From positions 18,745-82,744 of IMG/VR virus record IMGVR_UViG_3300028840_002702: a DNA stretch of 64,000 bases; one strand, given 5' to 3'. Numbering within the stretch: position 1 is the stretch's first letter; each line of letters begins with the position of its first letter. The position numbers and the translations under genes are program-made. Of the stretch, positions 56,883-64,000 are shown in pieces. The notes under the pieces are model-generated. The model was not told where the DNA came from. It saw nothing but the letters and a program-made list of their open reading frames with translations, and searched no databases. This DNA is from a virus.

Positions 56883-57272
56883 ATGCCTGATAAAATGACT
56901 GCAGAAGATCTCATTGCGCATGTTGGAACGGACATTGATCCGCTATTAAAAGCGGGATTATTTCTTGACACAACAGACTTAATGGCACGCAATGGAACAC
57001 TTAGATTCTGGGATCCAAAAACAGATGAGCTTTACACTCTTAACGAAGCAACTGGTTATGTTCGTCGCTTCACTACAACAAATTCTTACAAGAAACATTT
57101 ACCGTACCCACTTAATCCCCGTCCGAGTAAGACGGTTACCCACGGACAATTCTTTCAAACGAAGGAACGAGTACTAGGGGATTACATTAGACTTCATGAT
57201 ATTAAAGAACAAGTCAAACGAGTTTTACAAACATTAAGGAGGAGACATGCCGCGCTCAATAAAAACACCTGA
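56883..57272 (+). CDS. Unknown protein
   Basis: 129 residues with FWDPKTDELYTLNEATGYVRRF in the middle and a basic helical end (KRVLQTLRRRHAALNK). AAGGAATGTTAG precedes the ATG. Overlaps the next gene by 26 bases. Not recognised. Confidence 0.6.
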   Translation: MPDKMTAEDLIAHVGTDIDPLLKAGLFLDTTDLMARNGTLRFWDPKTDELYTLNEATGYVRRFTTTNSYKKHLPYPLNPRPSKTVTHGQFFQTKERVLGDYIRLHDIKEQVKRVLQTLRRRHAALNKNT

Positions 57273-57618
57273 CGAAATAGCACAAAACGTGCTTAATCAA
57301 CTAACATGTGCATGTGGCGATATTGCTGCTTGTACTGTAGATTACGATGGTAATATTTTAAGACAATTACCTGGACTTGGAGACTCTCGCTGGACACGTC
57401 GAGCACGCCAAGCAAAGGCTGATGGAGTTATTGATCTTCATGGTTGGCTGGCGGATGAAATCTATAACGACTCTGATACAATTCGTGATTATTTAGGAGA
57501 CTGGATCCACGATAATTGTAATAATGACGTTGAACTCTATAACAAAGTTTGTATTGAGCTTATTCAAATTGGACACTCAGCAGTAAAATCTGCTGCACAA
57601 ACACTTATAAGGGATTAA
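57247..57618 (+). CDS. Unknown protein
   Basis: 123 residues with CACGDIAACT near the start and a helical second half. AAGGAGGAGAC, a strong ribosome site, lies just before the ATG inside the upstream gene. Not recognised. Confidence 0.62.
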   Translation: MPRSIKTPDEIAQNVLNQLTCACGDIAACTVDYDGNILRQLPGLGDSRWTRRARQAKADGVIDLHGWLADEIYNDSDTIRDYLGDWIHDNCNNDVELYNKVCIELIQIGHSAVKSAAQTLIRD

Positions 57619-57622
57619 GTTA

Positions 57623-57898
57623 ATGAAAGCGCATGATAAACGTGATATCTTTAAAACAGTTGTTGCACGTCTCAACGATTGTAAAACCGAACTTAAAGAT
57701 ATCACGGAAGATCCAGACGATTCTCAATGTAAGGATGTATCATCCTTTAAAAACATGTTTAATGACATGATTGACGACGCTACTTGGTATATGAATCATT
57801 ATGAGAAAATTGCCGATGCTTGTTGCAAATCATGTGAAAAAGAATTAGATCAAAGATGGATTCATTGTCCATTTTGTGGAACCAAAAGAGCTGCCTAA
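57623..57898 (+). CDS. Small protein with C-terminal zinc ribbon
   Basis: 91 residues. The last 27 residues contain C-C-K-S-C and HCPFCGTK, a classic C-x2-C...C-x2-C zinc ribbon. A helical N-terminal part precedes it. The next gene starts on its last base. Function unknown. Confidence 0.62.
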   Translation: MKAHDKRDIFKTVVARLNDCKTELKDITEDPDDSQCKDVSSFKNMFNDMIDDATWYMNHYEKIADACCKSCEKELDQRWIHCPFCGTKRAA

Positions 57899-58221
57899 TG
57901 TTTATCGCAACAACCTTTATTATACCCGCAATTGTTTTAGCACTACTAGTTGTAGGAATCTTTAAAAGATCAAGACAATTACTTGAAATTAAAGAATTTG
58001 AAAAAGAATGTAGTTCATTACATTTCCGAGCGAAAAATATAATGAAAGTTGTTAACAATGATATTGAAATTATTAAGAATGAAAAACGACGAGTATTAGC
58101 TGCATGGTCAATGGTAGATCTTTATCACGATTCAGTTAAAATTGGTGATGAAGAAACTATCAAGAAGTGTGGCACTTGGTTTAAAAATTCTAAGAAAGAA
58201 AATCTCTTTGACGAGGAATAG
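57898..58221 (+). CDS. Membrane-anchored protein
   Basis: 107 residues from the ATG at 57898, overlapping the previous stop; the longer frame from 57856 is not needed. One transmembrane helix at about residues 2-24 (FIATTFIIPAIVLALLVVGIF) followed by a charged, helical cytoplasmic or periplasmic part. Paired with the next membrane protein. Not recognised. Confidence 0.6.
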   Translation: MFIATTFIIPAIVLALLVVGIFKRSRQLLEIKEFEKECSSLHFRAKNIMKVVNNDIEIIKNEKRRVLAAWSMVDLYHDSVKIGDEETIKKCGTWFKNSKKENLFDEE

Positions 58222-58428
58222 ATGATGCGAAATCTTTTTAAAGTATTATGGAAAGAGTTTAAAACTCTTGTTGCAATTGCAGGATTATTCTCAGTATTAA
58301 CTCTTGCTGTTTGGGGTACAGCATATGTTACAGCAAAGCATTGCCGAATACAAGCTGAGAAAGAGAAGCGTATACTTGCCAAAGTATTCTACGAATATCG
58401 GTTGAAAAATCCACCGAAGCAAAAGTAA
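58222..58428 (+). CDS. Small membrane protein, one transmembrane segment
   Basis: 68 residues, two adjacent ATGs at 58222 and 58225. One hydrophobic segment at about 17-38 (VAIAGLFSVLTLAVWGTAYV) then a basic helix. GAGGAATAG precedes. Could act with the previous protein; unknown. Confidence 0.58.
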   Translation: MMRNLFKVLWKEFKTLVAIAGLFSVLTLAVWGTAYVTAKHCRIQAEKEKRILAKVFYEYRLKNPPKQK

Positions 58429-58446
58429 AATAATTTTAAAATAGTT

Positions 58447-58477
58447 TTTACTTTTTAACTTTTCATGTTATATTATA
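58447..58477 (+). promoter_or_regulatory. Early-type phage promoter ahead of 58511 gene
   Basis: TTTACTTT, 13 bases, TTATATTATA. Starts 19 bases after the membrane-protein stop. Confidence 0.78.
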
Positions 58478-58510
58478 ATATCAAAGAAAATAAGAATAAG
58501 GATTATAAAG

Positions 58511-58693
58511 ATGTTCTGTGAAACATGTAAAATGAATGACCGCTTAGTTGAAGGCGATTTCTTTTGTGAAGAATGTAACGAAGCTAAATGCGAAGAGTGT
58601 ATGTTAAACTGTGAAGCATGTGGTTTCGATCTTTGTGATTCTTGTAATGAAGATTTGGATGTATGTCCACAATGTAAAGAACCTTTAAAATGA
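58511..58693 (+). CDS. Small cysteine-rich zinc protein
   Basis: 60 residues, with six C-x2-C pairs (CETC, CEEC, CEEC, CEAC, CDSC, CPQC), about twelve cysteines, so two or more zinc sites like a cross-brace or ring-type fold. Strongly acidic. Overlaps the next gene by ATGA. Function unknown. Confidence 0.65.
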   Translation: MFCETCKMNDRLVEGDFFCEECNEAKCEECMLNCEACGFDLCDSCNEDLDVCPQCKEPLK

Positions 58694-58863
58694 AAAATAT
58701 TGTTTGTTATCTCGTATTGCTCACCATCGCAATTGTAGGTCTTGTTAGATGTGAACAAGTTGAATCAATACTTGGAAGCTACGCATTTTTAATGAGTGCA
58801 ATTGCGATAGTGATTCTTATTTTTATGGAGATAATAACAATTGCAACTGGAGAAAATAAATGA
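58690..58863 (+). CDS. Small membrane protein, two transmembrane segments
   Basis: 57 residues beginning MKNIVCYLVLLTIAIVGLV, with a second hydrophobic stretch AFLMSAIAIVILIFMEIITIA. ATGA overlaps at both ends support translation. Unknown. Confidence 0.58.
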   Translation: MKNIVCYLVLLTIAIVGLVRCEQVESILGSYAFLMSAIAIVILIFMEIITIATGENK

Positions 58864-59081
58864 GAATGCTTGTAACATTTGGTCAAGAACATGCTCATAG
58901 AATCAATAACCAAACTCTTGACAAAGATTCAGTGGCAGTAATTAATTGTGATAATTATGATCACGGTCGCAAACTTGCATTTGAATTTTTTGATAACAAA
59001 TTTCACAATACATATGAAGAAGGAAAAGAACCGTCTAACTTAATGTTCTGGTTCCCACGAGGAAAAATCGAGGTTAATTAA
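58860..59081 (+). CDS. Small unknown protein
   Basis: 73 residues, starting MRMLVTFGQEHAHRIN, with a central AVINCDNYDHGRKLAFEFF. Overlaps both neighbours by a few bases. Not recognised. Confidence 0.58.
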   Translation: MRMLVTFGQEHAHRINNQTLDKDSVAVINCDNYDHGRKLAFEFFDNKFHNTYEEGKEPSNLMFWFPRGKIEVN

Positions 59082-59587
59082 TGCCTAAAGTACAAATTGT
59101 TAAATATGATATCACGGTTACTGAACCACCATTTACTTTAATTGTTGTTGGTGAGTTTGAATATGATGAACCAATAGATGATCATCTCGGAGAAAAACGC
59201 TCAATAATCTTGGCTCGTGAATGTAGAAAACAAGGTTTTGATATGCAGTTTATTACATCAAGTGATGCTGAAGGATATGATCATGATGTTTTTGTTCATC
59301 TAACACAAGAAGAATGGCCGCATTGTAGTGATGGTAAATTTAATTGTTTTTGTTCTCGGGATGAAAAACTCTATAATCGATATAACGAATTTAACTATAT
59401 TGATATTGAGAGTACCAATTTTCCTCCGTGTCCCATTTGTGATAATAATGCAGTTTATCCATCTGAATTTTTCTTTAATAAAGAAGAACCAAATCTTACT
59501 TGTATGAAATGTAATTTAAATCTACATTTAGCTGATTGGAAAATATTAGCGGAGCGAGTAGACAGAACAAAGGTTGCAACTATCTAA
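59081..59587 (+). CDS. Unknown protein with C-terminal zinc ribbon
   Basis: 168 residues. First half beta-rich (LIVVGEFEYDEPID); then CSDGKFNCFC, PPCPICDNN and LTCMKCNLNL give a four-cysteine ribbon near residues 116-150. Starts on the last base of the previous gene. Unknown function. Confidence 0.62.
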   Translation: MPKVQIVKYDITVTEPPFTLIVVGEFEYDEPIDDHLGEKRSIILARECRKQGFDMQFITSSDAEGYDHDVFVHLTQEEWPHCSDGKFNCFCSRDEKLYNRYNEFNYIDIESTNFPPCPICDNNAVYPSEFFFNKEEPNLTCMKCNLNLHLADWKILAERVDRTKVATI

Positions 59588-59931
59588 TGGATTATTACGA
59601 ACAAGAACGCATTAAACAACAAAAATTTGATCGGCAATTTAAAGCTGCTCAACAACGTTACGATAACCAGCTTCCACCTGATTATGAAGATGGCCCTGAA
59701 TTTGAAGACTATCCCAGCGAATATCGTGGGTGGAAATGTCTTGAATGTCATGAAATTTATTTGGCATCAGAATATGATGATGAACCAACGAAATGTCAAT
59801 GTTGTTTTGAATGTGCAGATGAATATCCGGATCCTCATCCAGGATTTGAAGAGTACATTGATTATAATGGATTTAATCAGTATCAAAATGATGCTGAAGC
59901 CGAAGCTGCATTAGATGCAATGGATTGGTAA
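59587..59931 (+). CDS. Acidic protein with cysteine motif
   Basis: 114 residues from the ATG at 59587, overlapping the previous stop. Glutamine- and tyrosine-rich start, then KCLECHEIY and KCQCCFEC, a zinc-ribbon-like site, and an acidic alanine-rich end. Not recognised. Confidence 0.6.
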   Translation: MDYYEQERIKQQKFDRQFKAAQQRYDNQLPPDYEDGPEFEDYPSEYRGWKCLECHEIYLASEYDDEPTKCQCCFECADEYPDPHPGFEEYIDYNGFNQYQNDAEAEAALDAMDW

Positions 59932-59932
59932 C

Positions 59933-60313
59933 ATGAAAAAACGAAATAGATATACTCATCGAAATATTTTTGGCAAGGTTATGGAAACTTTCTATAACTT
60001 TCATGGAACTGTTGAAGAAGCAGTAGAAATTCTTCGTCCACATCACTGGATCTTAAATGAAATTTATAAGAACAGTCTTGAAGAAGAAACCAAGCTTAGT
60101 AAAGAATATGGGTTTGATTCTAAACCTGATACTAGGAGTGGCGAAGAAACATATGGATATAAATCAGACGAAGATATCTTATGTAACCTCTTTTATATCT
60201 CAGATCGATGGGGTTGTGCATTTCGTGTCAGATGGATACTTGATTTAATTGATCGTTATGATGAAAACAAGAATAATTCTAAAGACAAAAAAAGTTTTAA
60301 AAAAATAATATGA
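59933..60313 (+). CDS. Unknown protein
   Basis: 126 residues from the ATG at 59933. Basic start (KKRNRYTHRNIFGKV), helical, ends in a lysine run. An AATTTCA-free leader with no strong ribosome site. Last gene of this unit before the promoter of the 60430 gene. Not recognised. Confidence 0.55.
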   Translation: MKKRNRYTHRNIFGKVMETFYNFHGTVEEAVEILRPHHWILNEIYKNSLEEETKLSKEYGFDSKPDTRSGEETYGYKSDEDILCNLFYISDRWGCAFRVRWILDLIDRYDENKNNSKDKKSFKKII

Positions 60314-60317
60314 AGTT

Positions 60318-60348
60318 TATACTTTTTAATGTTTGATGTTATATTATA
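60318..60348 (+). promoter_or_regulatory. Early-type phage promoter for GC-rich gene 60430
   Basis: TATACTTT, 13 bases, TTATATTATA. It gives a leader of about 80 bases that carries the hairpin shared with the 42150 gene. Confidence 0.75.
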
Positions 60349-60397
60349 TTATCAAAGGAATAATAGTAAATCCATTATTATTCCCTTTAATTAAAAC

Positions 60398-60411
60398 TGG
60401 GCCTCTGCCCA
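60398..60411 (+). promoter_or_regulatory. Leader hairpin shared with the 42150 paralog
   Basis: TGGGC, loop CTCT, GCCCA, preceded by TTAATTAAAAC. Same position class as 42115-42127. Confidence 0.55.
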
Positions 60412-60429
60412 CAACATGGAGTAACCACC

Positions 60430-60927
60430 ATGATCAGCAAAGCTGAAGCAATCCAAGCCATCCTGGCTGAAGCCGTCGCCTCCCTTGAGGCTCGTAAAGA
60501 CAACCTGACATCCGAAGACATCGCCCTCCTCGGCGCTATCTGGCGTTGCAGCTACACCTCCCACACCAACTTCAACAGTGAAGTGGTTGAATCCTTTGGC
60601 CGCATCACCAACTACGGTGGCGACCTTCCGATGATCGACGGTCTGACCGAAGAAGAAACCGAAGAGTACACCGCGATCGTTAAGAACGGTCACAAGTGGA
60701 TCGGTAAGTGGGGCGTAATGCCGGAAATTACCGAACGCCTCGAAGCTGAAGAAGCCGAACGGAAGCGTCTGGAAGAAGAAGCCAAGGCGGAAGCCAAGGT
60801 GAAAGCCGAGCAGGAAAAGAAGGAAAAGGAAGAAGCTGAAGCGAAAGCTGCAGCCGAAGCCGAAGCCGAAGAACAATCCGAGCCGGCCCAGACCACGAAG
60901 AAAGGCAGCAAAAAGAAGTCTGCCTAA
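60430..60927 (+). CDS. GC-rich, codon-biased protein with coiled-coil tail (paralog of 42150)
   Basis: 165 residues. AIWRCSYTSHTNF and GHKWIGKW match the 42150 protein; the tail of about 60 residues is Ala/Glu/Lys-rich (EAEEAERKRLEEEAKAE). C-ending codons dominate, unlike the AT-rich neighbours, and a strong palindromic terminator follows. The ATG at 60430 has GGAG upstream. Unknown function; probably abundant early in infection. Confidence 0.75.
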   Translation: MISKAEAIQAILAEAVASLEARKDNLTSEDIALLGAIWRCSYTSHTNFNSEVVESFGRITNYGGDLPMIDGLTEEETEEYTAIVKNGHKWIGKWGVMPEITERLEAEEAERKRLEEEAKAEAKVKAEQEKKEKEEAEAKAAAEAEAEEQSEPAQTTKKGSKKKSA

Positions 60928-60950
60928 CTTCCACACTACCCTGGAATAAT

Positions 60951-60974
60951 TACGGGGTCCAATTGGACCCCGTA
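60951..60974. terminator. Perfect GC-rich palindrome after 60430 gene
   Basis: TACGGGGTCC, AATT, GGACCCCGTA: a 10-bp perfect stem with a four-base loop that is itself palindromic. Followed by CTTTAA rather than a long T-run, so a terminator or a protein-binding site. Confidence 0.7.
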
Positions 60975-60980
60975 CTTTAA

Positions 60981-61057
60981 TGGTATCTTAATAAGATATT
61001 ACTAGTTTTAAACTAGCGTCGCATCATCTTGACTAGTAATATCTTATTAAGATATCA
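60981..61057. repeat. 26-bp inverted repeat with 25-base loop
   Basis: Left arm 60981-61006 and right arm 61032-61057 are complementary over 26 bases with one mismatch; each arm holds TATCTTAATAAGATA-like palindromes and ends in ACTAGT. The loop contains TAGTTT/AAACTA. A related block (TGATATCTTAATTAAATC) recurs at about 61121. Non-coding; a structured RNA or site-specific recombination or replication site is possible. Confidence 0.75.
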
Positions 61058-61159
61058 TAAGAAGTAGTAGGCTGGTCGAAGCTCTCCAATAGGATGACAA
61101 TCGCTGGTAAGACTCACTTATGATATCTTAATTAAATCTTAATCAAAAGGAAAGCTACA
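61058..61159. other. Non-coding leader before 61160 gene
   Basis: About 100 bases without a gene; contains another copy of TATGATATCTTAATTAAATC near 61121 and AAAAGGAAAG as ribosome site. No early-type promoter match. Confidence 0.5.
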
Positions 61160-61381
61160 ATGGCTACATGCTTTAGAGTCTATTCAGATGGTAGCAAGAA
61201 AAAATTCTCACCGCAATCATTAGCCGACCAAAATGACTGGATTGAATTTAATAAGATCCATCGTTTTGGTTGTGCTTTAGTTGTTGGTGATAGATATATT
61301 GATGGCACTGGATATCCAGCTGCTAGACAACATGCGGAACACTTTGTTGAAGAAATGAAAGGATCAGGGTGGTTAACATGA
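61160..61381 (+). CDS. Small unknown protein
   Basis: 73 residues, starting MATCFRVYSDGSKKKF. AAAAGGAAAG precedes the ATG. Overlaps the next gene by 4 bases. Not recognised. Confidence 0.6.
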   Translation: MATCFRVYSDGSKKKFSPQSLADQNDWIEFNKIHRFGCALVVGDRYIDGTGYPAARQHAEHFVEEMKGSGWLT

Positions 61382-61926
61382 CAAATTTAAACTGGCCTTC
61401 GACCAACGAACTATTTAACAATTGGTATAAAGGTGATGCTTTTATTGAACCTGCTCAACCTGCTCAACCTGATTGGATAAAGAAGTTTAATGACTTTTGT
61501 AATCTATTACCTGAAGCAGATGATTCAGTTCCATATAGTAAAGAATTATACAACCGTATTGAGAAGATTGTTCCCGAACAAATGATTGATTGGATGATTG
61601 GTGATGGACCAGGATTTTATGATTGGGCTTTACGTCATCAAACTGAAGTTGAGAAATATGTAGACTTAGTAATCGATACTAAGTTAGAATATGACAAATC
61701 TCAAGAAGATTTAAAGAAAGAAGATGTTGAAAGAATGAATAACAACGCTTGGCTACTTACGCAAGAACTTGAAGGATTGGAAGAACATCAATCTACATTA
61801 CGATCTGTCAATGAACAACTTCAAAGTTCTCATTTACAAATAGCAATTCGAGATATTGATGAAGCAATTGATAGTATCCGAGAAGTAATTGATGAATGTG
61901 AGGATGCAGATGAAGAAGCGAATTAA
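61378..61926 (+). CDS. Unknown acidic, helical protein
   Basis: 182 residues from the ATG at 61378; an in-frame start at 61369 lies in the previous gene. Contains QPAQPAQP near residue 25 and a long helical, coiled-coil-like second half (ELEGLEEHQSTLRSVNEQLQ). Not recognised. Confidence 0.6.
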   Translation: MTNLNWPSTNELFNNWYKGDAFIEPAQPAQPDWIKKFNDFCNLLPEADDSVPYSKELYNRIEKIVPEQMIDWMIGDGPGFYDWALRHQTEVEKYVDLVIDTKLEYDKSQEDLKKEDVERMNNNAWLLTQELEGLEEHQSTLRSVNEQLQSSHLQIAIRDIDEAIDSIREVIDECEDADEEAN

Positions 61927-62209
61927 GAAAAAGATGGTCCGTGATGGAATATGTCCTTGTTGTAAAAGTGGTAATGGAATTGCGCATTTTGATTCTACCA
62001 CTTACAAACGGTTTATGAATGTTTGTACTGATTGTTTTACTTGTTCTATCATTAATGAAAATGGACATATTGAATATGAAGTAAATGAAGAATTTAAAAA
62101 GACATGGCAAGAAGCTGAAAAACAACCCATGTCTCCTCAGATGAAAAAGTTCCTAGAAAAATTGGAGGATAATAATGGAAGTAGCAACGACAATAACGAA
62201 GATCTTTAA
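61910..62209 (+). CDS. Small zinc-ribbon protein
   Basis: 99 residues from the ATG at 61910, with GAGGATG upstream. ICPCCKSG and CTDCFTC make a four-cysteine zinc ribbon near residues 13-45; the C-terminus is acidic and Asn-rich. Unknown function. Confidence 0.6.
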   Translation: MKKRIKKKMVRDGICPCCKSGNGIAHFDSTTYKRFMNVCTDCFTCSIINENGHIEYEVNEEFKKTWQEAEKQPMSPQMKKFLEKLEDNNGSSNDNNEDL

Positions 62210-62408
62210 ACGTCGAGTTGAAGATATAGACTATGTATTGGATATTCCTCATTGCATGACAAAGGGTGAGTCTATTGGTTGCCCTTGTAATCACGAAACA
62301 GTTTGTAATGGTGATGGTGCAGCACGAGAGTTTAACCACGAAGATATGTATGAAATCAAAACAACAGGCTTTCCAAGCTGGTGTCCATTAGAGAATAAAA
62401 ATGATTGA
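62175..62408 (+). CDS. Small cysteine-containing protein
   Basis: 77 residues with GCPCNHETVCNG, three cysteines near residues 36-44 plus a fourth near residue 70, possibly a metal site. Overlaps both neighbours. Not recognised. Confidence 0.57.
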   Translation: MEVATTITKIFKRRVEDIDYVLDIPHCMTKGESIGCPCNHETVCNGDGAAREFNHEDMYEIKTTGFPSWCPLENKND

Positions 62409-62595
62409 TAATACGCTTAAATTAATTGAACAGGGTAAACTACGAGAGAAAGAACTCTGTAAAGAACAAAAGCTCTGTGATATTTGTAAGCGTCATTTGG
62501 CGATTAAGCCACGTATTTGGTTTGGTATTTCATTAGATATTTGTACTGAGTGTATCAAGAGTCACAATATTATTCTTAACCAAAAGGAAAAGTGA
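62401..62595 (+). CDS. Small zinc-finger-like protein
   Basis: 64 residues with LCDICKRH and ICTECIKS, a C-x2-C...C-x2-C pair. Lysine-rich ends. Overlaps the previous gene by 8 bases, one base before the next. Unknown function. Confidence 0.58.
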   Translation: MIDNTLKLIEQGKLREKELCKEQKLCDICKRHLAIKPRIWFGISLDICTECIKSHNIILNQKEK

Positions 62596-62596
62596 T

Positions 62597-63259
62597 ATGG
62601 ACAACAAAACACATGCAAGAATGCGGCATTTTTATCTGTACGCAAAACATCATTACAAAGCTTCTGATGATGTAATGGCTGATCTTAAAGTTATCTATGA
62701 TGACTTTGTTGGTCACGATTGTGGTGAAGAACGAGACATCATGCACTGGCTTTTGAAACTCGGTTATCTACATATCAAATCTGAACGTGATTTTTCTGAA
62801 TTTATGAATGACATTCATCCAATGAATGCTTTCCGAGTTGGATGTAGTTCACCTGGATTTATGCAACCATCTGAAGATCCATATTGGACACGAGTAGCCC
62901 GAGCTATTCTTTCAAGACTTTTCAATACGACTGTTAATGAAATTGATTTTGATCTCGGTGAACCAGATGAAAGTCTTTTACCACTACGATTTAAACAAGA
63001 ATTCATTGATGAAATGAATGAAATCGGATTTGAATATGATGGTGATAGTACGTTCACACATAACTATCAATACGAATATACAATTGCTGGTCCAACTACC
63101 GCTTTTGTATGTGTCGATTGGATTAATCGTACTGCCAAAGCATATGATGATACTGAAGAAGATAACGAAGAAGTTTGGCACTATGCAAACCTTTACGATG
63201 CTATCAGGAATATTAAAGAAATAGCAGAATCAGGAACATTCGATATCAGACAATCATAA
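62597..63259 (+). CDS. Unknown protein
   Basis: 220 residues, mixed helical and beta, with RMRHFYLYAKHHYKAS at the start and a C-terminal acidic region. AAAAGGAAAAGTGAT precedes the ATG. No motif recognised. It ends before a 58-base gap with the 10-bp palindrome AGTCTAGACT near 63272. Confidence 0.6.
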   Translation: MDNKTHARMRHFYLYAKHHYKASDDVMADLKVIYDDFVGHDCGEERDIMHWLLKLGYLHIKSERDFSEFMNDIHPMNAFRVGCSSPGFMQPSEDPYWTRVARAILSRLFNTTVNEIDFDLGEPDESLLPLRFKQEFIDEMNEIGFEYDGDSTFTHNYQYEYTIAGPTTAFVCVDWINRTAKAYDDTEEDNEEVWHYANLYDAIRNIKEIAESGTFDIRQS

Positions 63260-63317
63260 TAACGAAGATAGTCTAGACTCTAGCACTTAAACTGACATAA
63301 ATAAAGGAACACATATT

Positions 63318-63542
63318 ATGACAATCGGAGATGTCGTTAAACACAAAGAAACAACCAAGTATAACAATTGGATGGATCAAGTTGATAAACTTCTATCTAA
63401 GCAGTTTGGAGTTACTTCCCAACATCTAGAAGATTATATTTGGAGAAATTGTTTCGAAAGTGGATCTTCACCTGCTGAGGCTATTGATGATTTTATCTAT
63501 GATAATTATCCTGAATTGGCTGATGAAATGGGTATGAACTGA
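63318..63542 (+). CDS. Small unknown protein
   Basis: 74 residues, starting MTIGDVVKHKETTKYNN; helical, acidic end. AAAGGAACAC precedes the ATG. The following frame (63543-63633) has no start codon and may be a continuation in a shifted frame. Not recognised. Confidence 0.58.
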   Translation: MTIGDVVKHKETTKYNNWMDQVDKLLSKQFGVTSQHLEDYIWRNCFESGSSPAEAIDDFIYDNYPELADEMGMN

Positions 63543-63633
63543 TCTTCATAAACTTCCAACTGTACATTTAACCGCTAAACAAAGAGCATTAGCAAAGCTA
63601 ACTGCTAAAGATAAAGAGGCACCTGGATTATGA
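63543..63633 (+). pseudogene. Start-less open frame fragment
   Basis: About 30 codons (contains LHKLPTVHLTAKQRALAKL) between the previous stop and a TGA at 63631-63633 that overlaps the next ATG as ATGA. No start codon of any usual type is present. Either a remnant of a gene or the shifted continuation of the 63318 gene. Confidence 0.35.
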
Positions 63634-64000
63634 TTATGTTTGCAAAGGGTGAAGCACGCTACGGCGGTAAAGGTAGTCCTACTGATGATATTACATTAGA
63701 AAATACACCAATAAACTGTGGAGAGTATTACTATTTTATGGGTCAAGAGCGTGTTTATGTAAAACAAGTACATCGATCGGAAATGTTTAGTAATCAAGTT
63801 ATGTGTTTAGTTGCACCTGATGGCGAAAGTTATACGTATATTATTGCTGAATCATTAACTAAGAACGCTGAAGACTTTGACCTTAAAGCTTGGGATGAAT
63901 ATCTTAAACCGTTTAAACAAGCTAGAGAACAGTATGAAGAAGAAAATAAAGACAACCCTGTTATACAGTTTCGTAAAGATTTGAGAGAAGTTAGTAAACA
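63630..64000 (+). CDS. Unknown protein, runs off right edge
   Basis: At least 123 residues from the ATG at 63630 (a second ATG at 63636), ending beyond the window. Begins MIMFAKGEARYGGKGSP, with a beta-rich first half (YYYFMGQERVYVKQVH) and a charged helical end. ATGA overlap with the preceding fragment. Not recognised. Confidence 0.55.
   Translation, partial: MIMFAKGEARYGGKGSPTDDITLENTPINCGEYYYFMGQERVYVKQVHRSEMFSNQVMCLVAPDGESYTYIIAESLTKNAEDFDLKAWDEYLKPFKQAREQYEEENKDNPVIQFRKDLREVSK

Noticed and set aside
60391-60936. Minus-strand open frame of 181 codons opposite the GC-rich 60430 gene
   Set aside because: Same composition effect as at 42108; product is low-complexity Phe/Leu/Gly.
1-64000. 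tRNA genes
   Set aside because: No T-arm-like GGTTCRANYCC with matching acceptor stem was noticed by eye; a tRNA scan would be needed to be certain.

Overview
The window looks like about 64 kb of a large, AT-rich tailed bacteriophage genome of the T4 superfamily (Caudoviricetes). The evidence is a T4 gp43-like family B DNA polymerase with all exonuclease and polymerase motifs, a GroES-like cochaperonin, phage-style nucleotide metabolism (monomeric class II ribonucleotide reductase, dUTPase, dCMP deaminase, ThyX, a dCMP-hydroxymethylase-like protein, a dNMP kinase), dense genes nearly all on one strand with ATGA-type overlaps, and T4-like early and late promoter motifs. No tRNA, integrase, structural or packaging gene was recognised, so this is an early/accessory part of the genome. 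The host cannot be named.

Layout. 1-16.4 kb: one train of sugar and surface chemistry: APS kinase plus a sulfotransferase-like protein, many GT-A and GT-B glycosyltransferases, two GT10 fucosyltransferase-like proteins, two fusions ending in a GT29 sialyltransferase-like domain, a CMP-sugar synthetase, an HpcH/HpaI aldolase, a 2-hydroxyacid dehydrogenase and methyltransferases. 16.4-25.2 kb: cochaperonin, ribonucleotide reductase and nucleotide enzymes, with a nucleotidyltransferase-GHMP kinase fusion. 25.2-36.4 kb: DNA polymerase and a DNA-modification block (two GT-B glycosyltransferases resembling T4 AGT and BGT around a C5-cytosine methyltransferase, then ThyX, macro domain, dNMP kinase and a dCMP-hydroxymethylase-like protein). 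36.4-40.9 kb: small unknown genes, two proteins with a GFVSNSSSSSF leader, and four tandem paralogs with a shared N-terminus. 40.9-42.1 kb: a striking non-coding region of several tandem repeat families, a candidate origin or other cis-acting locus. 42.1-64 kb: about 55 small, mostly unknown genes (many zinc-ribbon or membrane proteins, a sigma factor, a Myb-like protein) in short transcription units.

Three signals tie the window together. (1) An early-type promoter, TTTACTTT-N13-TTATATTATA, occurs 16 times ahead of genes with an invariant 13-base spacer, and once on the minus strand. (2) Nine CDSs encode a protein family sharing only an N-terminal F-x-x-x-Y-x-x-L-x-E-A-F-K-x-P motif, which resembles the T4 capsid-targeting sequence cut by the prohead protease. 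All five of their transcription-unit heads have a [T/A]ATAAATA late-promoter-like box 25-32 bases before the start codon. I infer a diversified set of packaged internal proteins. (3) Two unusually GC-rich, codon-biased paralogs at 42150 and 60430 share an early promoter, a leader hairpin and a strong GC-rich terminator.

All functional calls are from reading motifs by eye; no database search was run.
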